Below the pieces are notes generated by a model that saw only the letters and a program-made list of their open reading frames with translations, did not search any database and was not told the origin of the DNA. From positions 806,001-870,000 of the forward strand of contig JAJFZO010000363.1 of assembly GCA_021397835.1 (NCBI GenBank): 64,000 nucleotides of DNA. The letters run 5' to 3'. Position numbers and translations under genes: made by a program. The stretch comes from Moringa oleifera. Lineage: Eukaryota > Streptophyta > Magnoliopsida > Brassicales > Moringaceae. This document shows positions 24,745 to 36,943 of the stretch, piece by piece (position 1 is the stretch's first letter; each line of letters begins with the position of its first letter).

Positions 24745-27050
24745 GTAGATGCTCGTTCAATTAGGTATGAAGCAGATAAAGATCATGTGACGTTGACTTC
24801 ATGACACGATTTTTCTTCCAATACTCTGCAACGGGGAGTTCTTCGGAATTGGGTTTCTTGCGAAGGAGAGGAGTCCAAAAAAAATACTCCTAGCATCACG
24901 GAAAACTGGTCTGTTTCTTGTCATCTTTAGGCTACAGTTTTCTACTTATTTTTATGATTGAAATAGGAATAAATCAATTTGAGTTAAACAATTTTTTCGT
25001 TTACAAATATTTATGAGTATTAGTCAGAGTTGTACTCTCGTCGTTCCACAGTTTATGTTTGTGAATGGGTAATGATTATTTTCTTTATCAGTCAAGTTAT
25101 TATTTTTATTTTATTTTATTTTATTTTAATAAATCAATCTTGATAATAATTATTTTATTTAATAAATTAATTATAATAATATTTATTTTTTATTTTAAAA
25201 ATATATTTATTTATTTATTTATTTAATTCTACTATACGAATCAAATGCAGTAAAAATAGGATATAAAATAAAAAAAAAATCAAGTCACTAGATTCGACCT
25301 GCTGGTTCGAACGGAAACATTCTGAGCTTTAGCGTCGACTTCAGCGTGGGCCCCAGTCCGTTAGCGTTATAAGCCGGATTTATATATGGATTGGTCTGTG
25401 GCGACAACCAATGGGATCAGTGCCCTTCCAGCCATTTAGGTACATCGGCCCAGCCTGTGCGGCCTAACCCAACGCACACTTGCAGTAGTCATTTTCCTTC
25501 CTTTTCTGCCCGAGTTGGCGTTCTTATATAAGCGATCATAGCGATACTCATTCCCACCCGACTGGCCAGTTGACTCCCATGTACTGCTATCTTTTTAGTC
25601 AATTAAGGTTTAGTGGAGCCACCCTGAAAGAATGCCAACTGGATCACAACCGGATGAACTCAAATTACAAAGGAAAAAAGGTTTCAGATCTTAATTTTAA
25701 TTTTTATGATTTCTTTTTCATGGTCAAAAGGTTTTTATTAAACACAATCACATTTTTAATATTTCTTTATAAAAAAATTTGTTTGAGTTTTATAAATTTA
25801 AAAGATGAAGGAAATTATCTTTTATTAAGATTTACATTGGGTTTTATTATGCATAACCATTTGAGAAAGTATATTACTTATTTTGATAAATCAAATAAAA
25901 AATTTAAATATAAAATTTTTTTAAAACTTTAAGTTTTATTCTCTCTTTTCAGTCAAACTTTAACTTTTATCCAAATAAATTTTAATCTATTGATTTTTAT
26001 TTAAATTAAATATTAACTCAAATAATTATCAAAATCTAATAATTTTTTATTATTAAAATAACTAAAAAATATTCAAATATATTCTATATATCATTTTAAT
26101 TTTATCCCTCAAATTTAAATTTTTTTTAACTAACTAACTATTTTTTATCAATTTTTTAAAATTTTGATAGTATTTTTAAATATGTATATATATATTAATA
26201 TTCAAAAAAAATTAATTTTTTTGCTATGATAGTTTGGGTATTCTTTTACATATATAAAAAATTATAAGTTAAAATTTATTGTAAAATATCTCTAATTTAA
26301 AAATTTTAATAGGGTTTAATTTGAATAAAATTAAAATATTAATGTTTATTTGAACACATTTTGAAAGTAAATGTTTGATTAGAAAGAGAGAATAAAATTT
26401 AGGGTTTAAAATGATATTTACTTAAAATCAAATTAATTACATAAAATTTGTATTTGTAAAAACTTCAAATTAAAACTCATAAAAAATTTGAATTAATTAA
26501 GAACTTTATTTTAACATTTTCTCAACTTGGGATTTCTATAAAACGGATTTCTAATATGTTTAAGAAGTGAATTTATGATTTACGACTATACCCTTGTAAT
26601 CTTACATATATATATATATATATACATGTATAATTTTTTAATTAATTGAAACAATTACATATTTATGATTTTTTGATGTATTTCTTTAATTATCGTATTT
26701 TATAAAAAAAACGTATAAATAAAAAAAATTATGAGGGTTAATTCCATTTTGATGTAATTAATCTAAATAATTTCATTTGAACAAATTTTTTATATATAAG
26801 TATTTAATGGAAAACATATAAATTGGCTTCTGGGTTCATGAGATGCAGTCGGCTTGCTGAACTGCTAATGCGCTGCTGCCAAGCGTCGGGCCGCAAACTT
26901 TGGTTTGGGTCAGTCTGGCTAACGGGCTTTAATTCTTTATTGGACTCCAGTAGAGTTGCCCCATCTCAATGGACTAGTCTAGTTGTGAGCGTACACAGTC
27001 GGCACCAAATTTTACCGTCATCAGAAGCTGTTGAACTATATTTTATTTAT
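24745..27050. repeat. Segmental duplication, copy 1 (partner 43556-45420)
   Basis: Several blocks match 43556-45420 in the same order and orientation. They are: the start with GATCATGTGACGTTGACTTC (24779 on); a GC-richer block at about 25280-25500 with GGTTCGAACGGAAACATTC; a stretch with CTGGCCAG at about 25560; AT-rich DNA; and a final block at about 26840-27010 with AGAGTTGCCCCATCTC. No intact gene lies in it. The 25280-25500 block is also found downstream of most four-helix genes. Confidence 0.8.
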
Positions 27051-27219
27051 TTAACAATAATGTATCTACCATAGTGTGACTCCATAACGGGAGCAGGTAA
27101 GGGTGTCAAAAATGCAATTTGCAATGCGCTTGTAAGAAAGGGCAAAAAGATATCGTATCATAGATTCTAGAAGTCAAATTCATCCACAACGGCAGCAGCT
27201 AGGTGCTTGCTTAATTAGT

Positions 27220-27560
27220 TATAAACGAGACACAGATCATGTGACCCCGACTTTATATCACGATTTTTCTTACAGTAATCCAATGGCACAACTGCGAGAT
27301 ATTGGAATTGGGTCTTCGTGTGCAGGAGTCCAAGTGAGATACTCCTCTGACATCACCAAAATCTGGTCTGTTTCTTCTCATGTTCAGGCTACAGTTTTCC
27401 TTCTTGTTTTCATGACTGATCTGCGGCTATAATTCAATGGGCCTAGCCCATACGACCACTGCTCTTCCAGCCATTTAACTACATGCGCTCCACCTGTACG
27501 GGCAAACCCAATGCATACTTGCTGTAGTCTATTGTACAGTAGTAAAATATGATTATATTC
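27220..27560. repeat. Third, shortened copy of the duplicated module, 3' of copy A
   Basis: The first 190 bp resemble the left edges of the 24745 and 43556 copies (CACGATTTTTCTTACAGTAA, GGCTACAGTTTTCC). The rest resembles the gene-flanking block (CTTCCAGCCATTTAACTAC, CCCAATGCATACTTGC). It lies just downstream of four-helix gene copy A. Confidence 0.75.
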
Positions 27561-27709
27561 AATAATTTATGAAACAATACAATACAATAGAGAATTTGAT
27601 TAAAAAGAAACTCAAGTGAATTGATAAATCACTTGAATCTGTGACCTTTTGCTACATTAAAAAGTGATTTGCAATACAATATAATAGTTATACAATCAGC
27701 TTTTCTATG

Positions 27710-28371
27710 TTATGCAAGGGACTGCTCCGGCTCGTTTTGATTTGGTGCGACGGTATCAGGAGAATCTGTGTTACAGAACAAGCCATAGAGCCCTTGATAC
27801 ATTTCATATGCCACCATTCCAAGCCAAAAAGCCCATGAGACTAAGGCTATCCACCCAATTACAGGGATTAGAAGCAATACAAGTAAGTCGACGGCAAGAG
27901 ACAAAAACAAGACGCTTATCTTACCCATTATTACATAGTGAGTGGACCTACTAGTTTGATGTTTAACTTTAGCGACCAATGCAACAAAGTATATCAACAT
28001 GGCGATAAAGAATATGACCATGATGGTTTCATGTGTCTGAAATGGAGATTTACCAGCGGATGGATACTTCAATTGAAGAAGACCGATCAATGCCATGATC
28101 AGAAATAAGAAGACCCGGTGCAAACCCCTGTGGGTATTTTCTTCTTGCTCGCTAAGGAAAAAAGGAGATTGCTATCAGACAAAGTAAATTTAAACTGTAT
28201 GACATGAGTACTTCTTCACAGTCATTAACCAACCAACAGAAGAACTTACAAACTTAAACCAAAAAACAAAAAATAAATAAAAAGGCTTGATGAGCAAAAA
28301 GATGTTAATGCAAAAGCTAACCTCTCATTTGACGGTTCTGCGTTATCCTTTAAGTACTCCGTTTCATTCAT
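27710..28371 (-). CDS. Uncharacterised four-helix membrane protein, copy A
   Basis: Exon 1 (28371-28322) and exon 2 (28151-27710) join as AG|C to 163 residues. Four hydrophobic segments are visible: VFLFLIMALIGLLQL; MVIFFIAMLIYFVALVA; the ISVLFLSLAVDLLVLLL region; and the VIGWIALVSWAFWLGMV region, with the last two nearly continuous. Family marks are SPFQTHET between helices 1 and 2, IPVIGW between 3 and 4, and YQGLYGLF after helix 4. The tail is short and polar. I do not recognise a named family and propose no function. Its first exon differs from those of the other copies, the TATA box seen in most of them is missing, and a poly-C tract lies about 260 bp upstream, so its promoter is likely different. 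An in-frame ATG farther upstream at about 28452 is possible. Confidence 0.75.
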
Positions 28372-28632
28372 GTTGAGCTTGCCTGCCTCTTTTATAATCA
28401 ACGAAACGTCTCCAGAGAAGCGAGTTTTCGACCTGATGTTGGAAAATCTCAACCATTAAGGAATATTCTGTAATTTAATAATATGACATATGTATGGGAA
28501 GTCGGCCAATCGGTGTGAGCAACCCAATGTTACTTGCGTAGCTTATACACGTACCAGCTGACCCAATCAACAAACTGTAATGATTTTTCAAAGATCAAGA
28601 AATTTTATTTTTTCAGTAACGTATCCTGTTGA

Positions 28633-28682
28633 CCCCCCCCCCCCCCCCCCCCCCCCCCCACACCCCAAAAAAAAAAAAAAAA
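28633..28682. repeat. Poly-C (27) followed by poly-A (16)
   Basis: Twenty-seven C residues, a short ACACCCC spacer and 16 A residues, about 260 bp upstream of copy A. It is the only long C homopolymer in the window. The length of such tracts is hard to sequence, so the true count is uncertain. Confidence 0.9.
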
Positions 28683-28949
28683 GAAAAACTCAATGTTGAA
28701 ACTAAATAAAATTATAATATTTTGGACAACTATAAATAGGATAAAATGAATTGATCTTGAAAGTCAGGTCACTGTCACCTTACTTGTCCACATGGAAGTT
28801 TCACATCCACGAGTGCTTACAATTTTGATGTCTACATAAACATGCCATGTCACTGCTATGAAATGTTAGGTGAATATTGGACTCTAATCAATATTATATT
28901 CAATTGATAAAAGGTGATTTTATATTAGTGTCATTTTTTTAACATATAT

Positions 28950-29310
28950 ATATATATATATAATTTTATTATTTAATTTTCTATATTTAAAAAATAAAAA
29001 TTAAATTTTAATTTATTAATTTAATATCAAATTATATTTTATATTAAGTAATAATAAAAAATTATTAATATTTTTGTTATTAAAATACTTCAAAATGATT
29101 TACATAAAAAAATTATACTATTTAAGATTTATTTTTAAAATTTAAATAAATTTTGATACAAAATTTATTATTCATTATTTTTAATTTAATATAATTTTTT
29201 TAAAAAAATATTTTTTCAGCACTCAATTTTTTTAACGATAATTTATATATTTATAAAAAATTTAAATTTCAAATTTGTTATATAAAAAATTTAATTTAAA
29301 TTAAATTAAT
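28950..29310. repeat. Outer piece of large inverted repeat (partner 39090-39415)
   Basis: The reverse complement of 39090-39415 matches this block, including TTGATACAAAATTTATTATT and the AGCACTCAATTTTTTT stretch. It looks like the outer part of the arm at 33165-34935, now separated from it by about 3.8 kb of inserted DNA. Confidence 0.65.
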
Positions 29311-30423
29311 AAAATGAAATAAAATTTAGTATTTTTAAATATAAAAACTTAATTGATAATATAAAATAAATATAAAAAATTATATAATATTTACTTTAAA
29401 AAAGTTATTTTCAAAATTACATGCCAATAATGTGTATATAAAGAAGTCATAAGGTGGATTGAGGTTTGGTTCATCAAGGCCTTATGTGCTTATCTGGATC
29501 CAGTAGAATTAGTGTTACAGACCGAAACCGAGTGTAGCTTGGTCCGTGGCTAGCACGATTGACCTAGCCTAAAAATTTTGAGCCATTTAACTGCCTTCAA
29601 CCTTGTTCGCGTTGCCAGGCAAATTACCTTCTGGGAAGACTAAATTCATGAAGGGGTTGCGGGCCACTGGCATTGGCAGCTACCTCGGTTTTTCATGTGT
29701 TGGTTTTCACTTATTAATAATATTTTTAAGTGTACAGGATTGCACCGGGGATGACTTTTTCTAATAAGTTTCGTTTTTTTAAATTGCAAACAAATTTAAA
29801 AAAAAAAGTTAAAAGAAAAAATTAGGCTTATTATTAAAATTGGGGTCAGAAATGGAAGGATGGATCATTCAGAAAATTGACTTTTACAGTCCTGTCAAAT
29901 GGACTGTTTCTTTTTCTTCTTTTTCCTTTGCTTGGCCATCTTGCCAACAACTTCGCCCTTACGGATTATGCTCCCCGATTGGCTTTTGGGGTTGGTAATA
30001 AGATTTTTATTTTATTTTTATGTTTTCTCAATGAATTTTTAAATGGGAAATTTGAAATGAGATTGGCACTGGGCGTGATAAAGACCGAAGACGAATATAA
30101 ATTGAGGGGAAGGCGAAAAGTTAAAGAAATTTGTGTGTATTAGTAAATTGAGGTTCGACAAAAAAGTTGAATTGGGCCCTTTAAGTGATTGTTCCATCTT
30201 TACTTTATTTGTTTTTTTTTTTAATATCATCATTTCCATGAAAGGTGGCAACTGTCAATTCCTAAGTATATTTTAGTTCCAACCCAATTTTTATATTTTT
30301 TCTTTTTTTTCCTAACAAATTAATAGAAAAATTATCATTCAGCTTTTAAATTTTCATAAATTTTATGATTAATTATAATAAAATTTTATTTAAAAATATA
30401 TTTGAAAGAATTATTAAGAAAAC
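29311..30423. other. Non-coding, no gene seen
   Basis: About 29490-29600 weakly resembles the repeated 3' module of the cluster (GGATCCAGTAGAATT, CCATTTAACTGCC). A short plus-strand frame at 29877-30143 has no recognisable product. Confidence 0.4.
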
Positions 30424-32960
30424 ATAGTTTTAATGACGGATTTATCCGTTGTTAAAGGAGAAAAAATTGTCATTAGAATTTTAGTTACAGATTAATCATT
30501 AGATTTTTTTTTATAGTTAAAATGATTGTCATTAAAAAAATAACTATCAATTTTGAAGTCCTCACTAAAAAATTGGAGTTTATCGAAAAACTTCTGAATT
30601 TTAATGATTAATTTTGCGACTAATTTGAATCAGTAGCTAAACGAAACTTAACACTGATTTCGAATCGAGTTAAATATAAAATTAATTTAAAATAACATAA
30701 AATTAATAAAAATAAATTTTATAAAAAAAATACATTATCTTATGTTCTCATCAAATATACTGTTCATAAAAAAAATTACATTTAAGAAATTAAATATTCC
30801 GTCGATCAAAGAAATTACACTTAAGAATTAGGTGATGTTGGGTTGAGCTCTTAAAATAAGAGTCTTCGTATTGTGAATGTGTTCATTCATATCAAGCTCT
30901 CTTTCTGTAAGTGCTCTTGCATCTCAGTCGTGTAACGTAAAAGATCATGCTTTTACATTTTACGCTCTTTGTCCAATTGCTTCTTCATAGCCTTACACTT
31001 TAGCTTTATGAGCTCTTCCATAACTTTTATCTAAGAGTGCATATCCTACATAACTACATCATCAATAGAGCGTTTACTATTAGAGCTACTGCTTAAATAC
31101 TAGGGCCAAACCTAACTCCCAATCCCGTACACTTGATATTTTTTCTCTTCACCTACAATCTCATAGTAGAGTTTAATGTAATCTACTTCTAGTATGTCGA
31201 AAGATCCCTCCTATGATTGAGAAGTCGATGCAACTAACTCCTCTAAGCATTCTTACGATAAAAAACTTTTGTCAACTTATTCATTAACTAAAGCAAATAA
31301 TAAAATAAAAAATGACATAATTTTAGTTATTTGTTAAAATTTAAAATAACAAACTTACATTTATTTGTTTGACATGCTCATTTATGAACTCATCAAGGTT
31401 GGACTTCTTATTGTGAGTCAATTTGAAAAGCTCTGTTGAAGTAGGCTCATGAACCCACTCATATGTCTGAAAAGAAAAACTTATTTAATAAATAACTATA
31501 TCATATTCGTTTATATTTTTATAAGTATTTTAAATATTATACTTAATTTCGACAATAGTTTTGTAGAGAATATGAATCGATAGTATATCGAGAATGACCT
31601 GATTTGAATCAATCGTTCTGTCAATTGCAAGACATGGTCTAGCACTTCTTTTCGTATTTTGATCAATTTCTGTATATTTGCTACTACTCCCATACAATAT
31701 CTAGAACAAATTAAAGCTTCTTTTTTACAATGTGGCAACATGGATACATTAAGTCAGCATATCGATCCATAGAGCCCGCCTCCAATGAGACCCATACCAT
31801 GCCATTTATTTTTTCATCCCAAGTGAAGTGTTTTTACAACAAAATAATGGTTAGCAAGTTAAAATGTAACAATTTTTTTGTTTGATGAATGATTATATAT
31901 ATATATCTTGAATTCTTCAAAATAAAAATATTTGGTTTTTCATAAAATCGGCCTACACATGTAACTAGATGGATTAACTCTCTCTTGAAATATCTTATAA
32001 ATCTTTGCAGAATATTTATGTGAAGGCTCAAACTTGTTAAGTAAGACAAAAAATTAAGAAAGAATAAATAACATTGAAAAAATTTATAAAGATAATGATA
32101 CAAAATACTAAAAAACATTAATTATAAATACTTACGTGCTATTATTTATATATTTTTGCTATCTACCTGTAGACTTAAACTACTAAGCTAGACATTTTTG
32201 TAGCAGCAAACTGAGAAGAACCTAAAGGAAAACTAGCAAACACTTTTATAAGTATAAATGCTTAATATAGAGATGATGCAGCTGTGTCCTATTTCTTATC
32301 ATAAATATATCAATCTTTCCTTTCCAAATACTCACATCTCCTTTCAAAGTCATCTCCTCTCTCTCGACCTATCACCTAATCATGTTAACGAGCTTAAGTC
32401 AGTTTACTAGATAAAGTTCTATAAAACATTTGATATAGTCTCCCTTAAAATTAAACTAAAACTTCGTGAAATATATGATGAAGATACAATAAAATAAATA
32501 ACCAAATCAACACACATTTCACGAAATAAATTACTATAATAAAATCAAATAATTATTTATCCATTACAACATAAAACAAATTTATTAATAAATAAAACTA
32601 ACAATTAAAACATTAAACATCTAACTAACATTTAACCAAAAATTTTATAATTACTTGTAGGAGTAATAGATTCGCCTACAAAATAAAAACATGTGGCCGT
32701 TTAGGTGAAGAAAAAAATAGAGAAAATGATGTAGGGTAGCCAACCAGAGGAGAGAGAGTTGTAGAAAGAAAGGGATAGATGCAGAAAGAGAGGAGAGTTA
32801 AAGAACAATTGGAAGAAAAAAGGGAGGGACTTACACTAATGAGTAGGTATGTTGAAATTTAAATTTTGTAATAATCTTGTCACTAATTTATCATTATTTA
32901 GCGATTAATTATGTCTGTTGCTAATTTCTATCGTTGTTTTCACATTTTTGGTAAAATAAA
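30424..32960 (-). mobile_element. Degraded CACTA (En/Spm)-like element remnant
   Basis: On the minus strand, fragments read like the C-terminal part of plant Ptta/En/Spm-type proteins. One is TYEWVHEPTSTELFKLTHNK (about 31370-31470). Another is YGIGS followed by a Ser-rich stretch and a charged coiled-coil-like segment, MEELIKLKCKAMKKQLDKE (about 30900-31140). All frames are broken by stops. Both ends contain short AACGA/TAGCGA-like subterminal motifs in opposing orientation, but I could not define clean terminal inverted repeats or a target-site duplication, so the limits are approximate. Confidence 0.5.
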
Positions 32961-33164
32961 AGAATACATTTTCCTTCTCTGCTATTGTTGATCACTTTTC
33001 AATTAAAATTTTAGGATAAAAGCTTCATAAAATCTTAATACTTACTTAAAGTTACTAATCAAAGCTTTACGTTTAAAAAGTAACAAATTCTTGATCTATC
33101 AATTTTGCATAAATTGAATCTTCTCAAAAAATTTAAAAATTAGAGATATTCAAATTGAAATTGT

Positions 33165-34935
33165 TATATAACGAATTTTGACTTGAATAATTATGTGAAT
33201 AATTTTTTGAATTAGGAACATTCATAATTTTTTGAATAATTATGTTGTTTTTAAAATTTTTTTATACTATAAATTTAAAAAACATATATTTTTAGATCTC
33301 TAAAAATTATGAAATTTTTTGTGAATGTCACTTGAATATTTCTCTACATCTATGAAAAAATTTAAGTCAAAATTTGTTGTATAAGATCTTCAATTTAAAT
33401 ACCTCAAATTTAAAAAAATTTTGACAATATTTAATTATAAACTAAATTAATGGATCAATATTTAATTTATCGCTTTTTAAACATAAGAGTTTAATTGGTA
33501 ACATGAGATAAGTATTAAAATTTTATGAGATTTTTACTTAAAATTTTATCATTATATACATAATAATTTCAAATTTATTTATATACGTAATAATTTAAAA
33601 TAATTTGATATTTTAAAAAATTACCAAATAATTATTTTTTTTATAAATTTCACTGAATTGATTGCAAAATATGATCCACTAAAGTAAGAACATCTTAGGT
33701 GTATTGAAATTGAGGATATTCATAATCATTATATTAGTCGTAATATACTAAATAAATTAATAATTATATTATAATGTAAAATTGAAAATATAATTATATG
33801 AAAAATTAAATAGATAAAATATTTTTTAGTTATACTTGATTATACATTGTATTAAGATGTGTAAATATTTAAATAAGTCCAATAATGATAAAAAATAATT
33901 TGTATAATTTTTAGAGATAAGAGTTTTGATCAACTTATAAGTGTAGTAAAAAAATTAATTTTAATATTAATGATATAATATGTCAAATACATCATAATGG
34001 ATCTAATATGATAAAAAGAAATAATAAGCAGTACACAAAAATCACTATAAATATTATTATTATATATATATATATAATAAAATATTTTATACACCATAAA
34101 GTTGTTATAACCTTATAATTTGTTACTTTGCAATATGACCAATTATTGCAATCATGTTTTAACATTGTATTGAGTGATACAACGGATTACTCATATTTTA
34201 TTTTTCAATAAAAAGGTAAAAAATTTACAAAATAATATTTTAAATTTAACTATTAAACAATCATCACAAATACATAAAAAACAAAATCAGCATTTAAAAT
34301 GTCAAAGCGATAAAACGTCATACTCTACAAATAAAAATATTTTACTTCAATTACCATAAAGATGGTATTAAAGTAAAAGGTGAAGTTTTTTTTTTTTTAT
34401 TATTTACATATAACTTTTGAAACTTTGAATTTTTATTAAGTTTATGACATATTATCTTTGATAAGTATTTGTAATCCAAAAATATACAAATAAGTATTGT
34501 CATATTTTTGCGATGTTTTTAACTTACAAATAACATGCACGTGAAAAATTAGTATAAAACGTGTATTTCATGTACAAACATTAAATATGTGCGCTCGTAC
34601 ACATATATATATGAATAATATAAATAATTACATAATATTATCAATTAATTTTTTTTAAAAAATTAATTATTATATATATAATTGATCAAACTATTTATTT
34701 AATTCAAAAAAGATGAAAATAATTTAAAATATATGAAGATATTTTTTTGTATGATTTGAAAAAATTAAAATATTTTAATAATGATTATTTGAAAAAAATA
34801 TTGTCATAATATTGAAAAAAATTTAAACAAGATGGTTGATATCATTGGTCTAGATCTGCTTCATAAATTAAAAGTTGTGAAATAAATTTTAATAAACAGA
34901 AATTAAAATATAATTTAAATTTTATTAAAAAATAA
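33165..34935. repeat. Large inverted repeat, left arm (partner 37330-39075)
   Basis: It matches the reverse complement of 37330-39075 over about 1.75 kb with moderate divergence. Anchors are GGTCTAGATCTGCTTCATAA near its right end, AACATGCACGTGAAAA at about 34530, and GATCCACTAAAGTAAGAACA at about 33680. Its left end (about 33010-33530) also folds back on itself. It is AT-rich and has no gene. Confidence 0.85.
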
Positions 34936-34959
34936 AATTAACAACAAGCCATTAAAGTC

Positions 34960-35190
34960 AACCTCACTCGATTCGACCGACCCGGTTCGAACCGAAACAT
35001 TCCCAGCATGGTGGTCCGCGAAGCTTGAGGCCGGGGTCATCACGTTAGCATTATAGGCCGGATTGGTCTGAGGTGTAGTCCAATGGGTCTAGTCGACAAA
35101 AGTACTTCCCTTCCAGCCGTTCAGATAAAGGGGACCACCTTGTATGGCCGATGCCAATGAACACTTCCATGGGTGGGTTGTACAGTTGTA
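34960..35190. repeat. GC-richer 3' module of the four-helix gene cluster
   Basis: It contains CCCGGTTCGAACCGAAACAT, then GGCCGGATTGGTCTGAGG, CCTTCCAGCCGTTCAG and a final GTTGTACA. It is close to 45810-46040 and more distantly related to 25280-25500, 43880-44100, 39690-39910 and 48550-48790. It sits just downstream of the gene fragment at 35340. Confidence 0.75.
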
Positions 35191-35339
35191 AAATAATATA
35201 AATTTGAATAAAAGTTATTCTAAATTTTAAATTTTATAATTTTTATCTCCAATTAAATTTTGATTTTGACTTGATTTTATCTTATTGAATATTAATACAA
35301 TGCAATGGCTACGTACTAACCTATATATATATCTCATGC

Positions 35340-35556
35340 TAGTCAGGAGAATCGTTTGACTCCTGGACATCAGTCACCACTCCCTCGTGGGGAGCCGCGC
35401 TGTGGAGCAAATGGTAAAGGCCACGATAGATTTCATGGGCCATGACTATTACCCTGAAGTGCCCACGAGGCTAGACTCACCCACCCAAATACAGGGATGA
35501 GGAGCAATTGAAGCAAGATCAGGGCATGACCCAGGAACAAGAGGCTGACCTTTAAC
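35340..35556 (-). pseudogene. 3' fragment of a four-helix gene (D-type)
   Basis: It matches the last 70 or so codons and stop region of copy D (46700-46920): shared CCTGGACATCAGTCACCAC, CCACGATAGATTTCATGGG and CAAATACAGGGATGAGGAGC. Small indels break the frame, and the 5' half is missing. Homology to D ends at about 35550, where it joins DNA matching 47660 onward. Confidence 0.85.
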
Positions 35557-35559
35557 TAA

Positions 35560-36005
35560 ACATTATCACATTTTAAATTGATGAATTTAAAAATCTTTAA
35601 GAAAGTTTTACAAGTACATGTGAAACCATTTAAAAATCTTAAACTTTATAAAAAATAATTTTATTTTTTATGAAATATTATTAACAAAAACTTTTATATT
35701 GTTATTGGAATTTAAAAATAAAATATTCAACTATATGAATAAAATTAAATAAATTAATATCATAACTTGAATATAAATTTTGAATTAATGATTGTAAATA
35801 TAATAAAATAATAAAGTTTAAATGTTAAATAAAATACTACATTTTTAATATAAAATAAATAAATTCTTTAGTCGTGTTATCTTATACCACAAAAAGGGTA
35901 GAGCTTGTGTTGATATAACCTAATTCTGCAAGTCAAAAAGGAGGAGGGACTAAAGTTACCCACCAAAATGCAAGAATTAACAATAATACAATTGATACAA
36001 CCGAA
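35560..36005. repeat. Duplicated block (partner 47660-48150)
   Basis: AT-rich sequence matches 47660-48150 in order and orientation, for example ACAAGTACAT near 35610 and TGATATAACC near 35910. With the fragment at 35340 and copy B, it shows that one ancestral block was copied as a unit. Confidence 0.75.
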
Positions 36006-36679
36006 GCCACGACTAAAGAATTTATTTATTTTATATAAAATTATCCACTTGATACAGGTGTCCCAGCCTGTAGGGCCCGACCCGACCCGATGCACACTTC
36101 CAGTGGTCCTTCCCATATTGGCAAAATATGGCGATGATACATAGCAGGGGACTGATCCGGCTCCGGTGGATTGGGTACTGCGGTAGAGTCCTCGACACAC
36201 ATCATATGTCACAATTACAAGCCAAAAAGCCCACAGGACTAAGCTCATCCATGCAATCACAGGGATTGCGAGCAAAAGAAGTAACACTACGGCAAGAGCT
36301 AGAAACAAGAGGCTTACCTTGCCAACTACTAAATGGAAATCGGAGTTACGAGTTCGGAGTTTAACTTTGGCCACGTAACCCATGAAGTAAATCAACATAG
36401 CGACAAAGGATGCGACCATGATGGTTTTATGTTTCTGAAATGGAGAATTACGAGTGGATTGGTACTTCAATTGAAGAAGGCCGATTACTGCCATGAGCAG
36501 AAATGAGAATAACCGGTGCAACGCGGTTGGGATATCTTCTTCTTGCTGGCTTACCACCACCCTGTCAAAACAAGGAAACCGAAAAAGAGATTGCTTTCGG
36601 ATTAACTTTAAAAACACAAAACAGAAGAAAAAAATGTAACTTACGTGTCCAAATAACTGCCCAAATCCGAATTGGACAT
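35877..36679 (-). CDS. Four-helix membrane protein, copy B, frameshifted tail
   Basis: Exon 1 (36679-36645, MSNSDLGSYLDT) and exon 2 (36561-35877) join as AC|G to 239 residues. Residues up to the fourth helix are intact and very close to copy E, including SPFQKHKTIM and LVLWAFWLVIVTYDVC. After CRGLYR it departs. Relative to E, 32 bases are missing between two ACCGC repeats, which shifts the frame. The protein then reads about 90 residues of former 3' flank, including the GC-richer module, before a stop. The tail is unlike any other copy and probably has no selected function. The TATA box of its relatives is altered here (TATGAATA on the minus strand at 36728-36735). It may be a pseudogene in decay or a novel long form. 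Confidence 0.65.
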
Positions 36680-36790
36680 CCTTTTTGCCTGTTTTCTTGT
36701 GCAACTATCTGGATCCCTGTAAGCAAGTATTCATAGACCTTTGTATGCCTATTTTGTTTAAACAAGTTATTCACTGGCGCTCAGTTCTCA

Positions 36791-36943
36791 TTTTATAGAA
36801 GGGCCAGACGCTTAGGAGGGTCCCGTTACTCCTTGTTCACCTTTTATGGAAGGGCTAGACGCTTAGGAGGATCCCATTACTCCTTGGTCACGTTTTATGG
36901 AAGGGCTTGACGCTTAGGAGGATCCCATGACTTCTTGAAGGAA
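36791..36943. repeat. Three 51-bp tandem repeats upstream of copy B
   Basis: Units start at 36791, 36842 and 36893. Each contains GACGCTTAGGAGG and GGAAGGGC or a near variant. They lie 110-265 bp upstream of the copy B ATG. No matching array was seen upstream of the other copies. Confidence 0.92.

Noticed and set aside
25570..25932. Plus-strand 120-codon frame
   Set aside because: It lies in the duplicated non-coding segment. The second half is AT-rich low complexity, and the frame is not kept in the copy at 44180.
24745..27050. The segmental duplication as an LTR retrotransposon or solo LTR
   Set aside because: No TG...CA ends, primer-binding site, polypurine tract or gag/pol fragments were seen.
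29877..30143. Plus-strand 88-codon hydrophobic frame
   Set aside because: No match to the four-helix family or any protein I know; composition fits random AT-rich sequence.
34985..35000. GGTTCGAACC as a tRNA or SINE B box
   Set aside because: It matches the B-box pattern, but no A box lies at the right distance and no cloverleaf can be drawn, so I do not call a tRNA or SINE.
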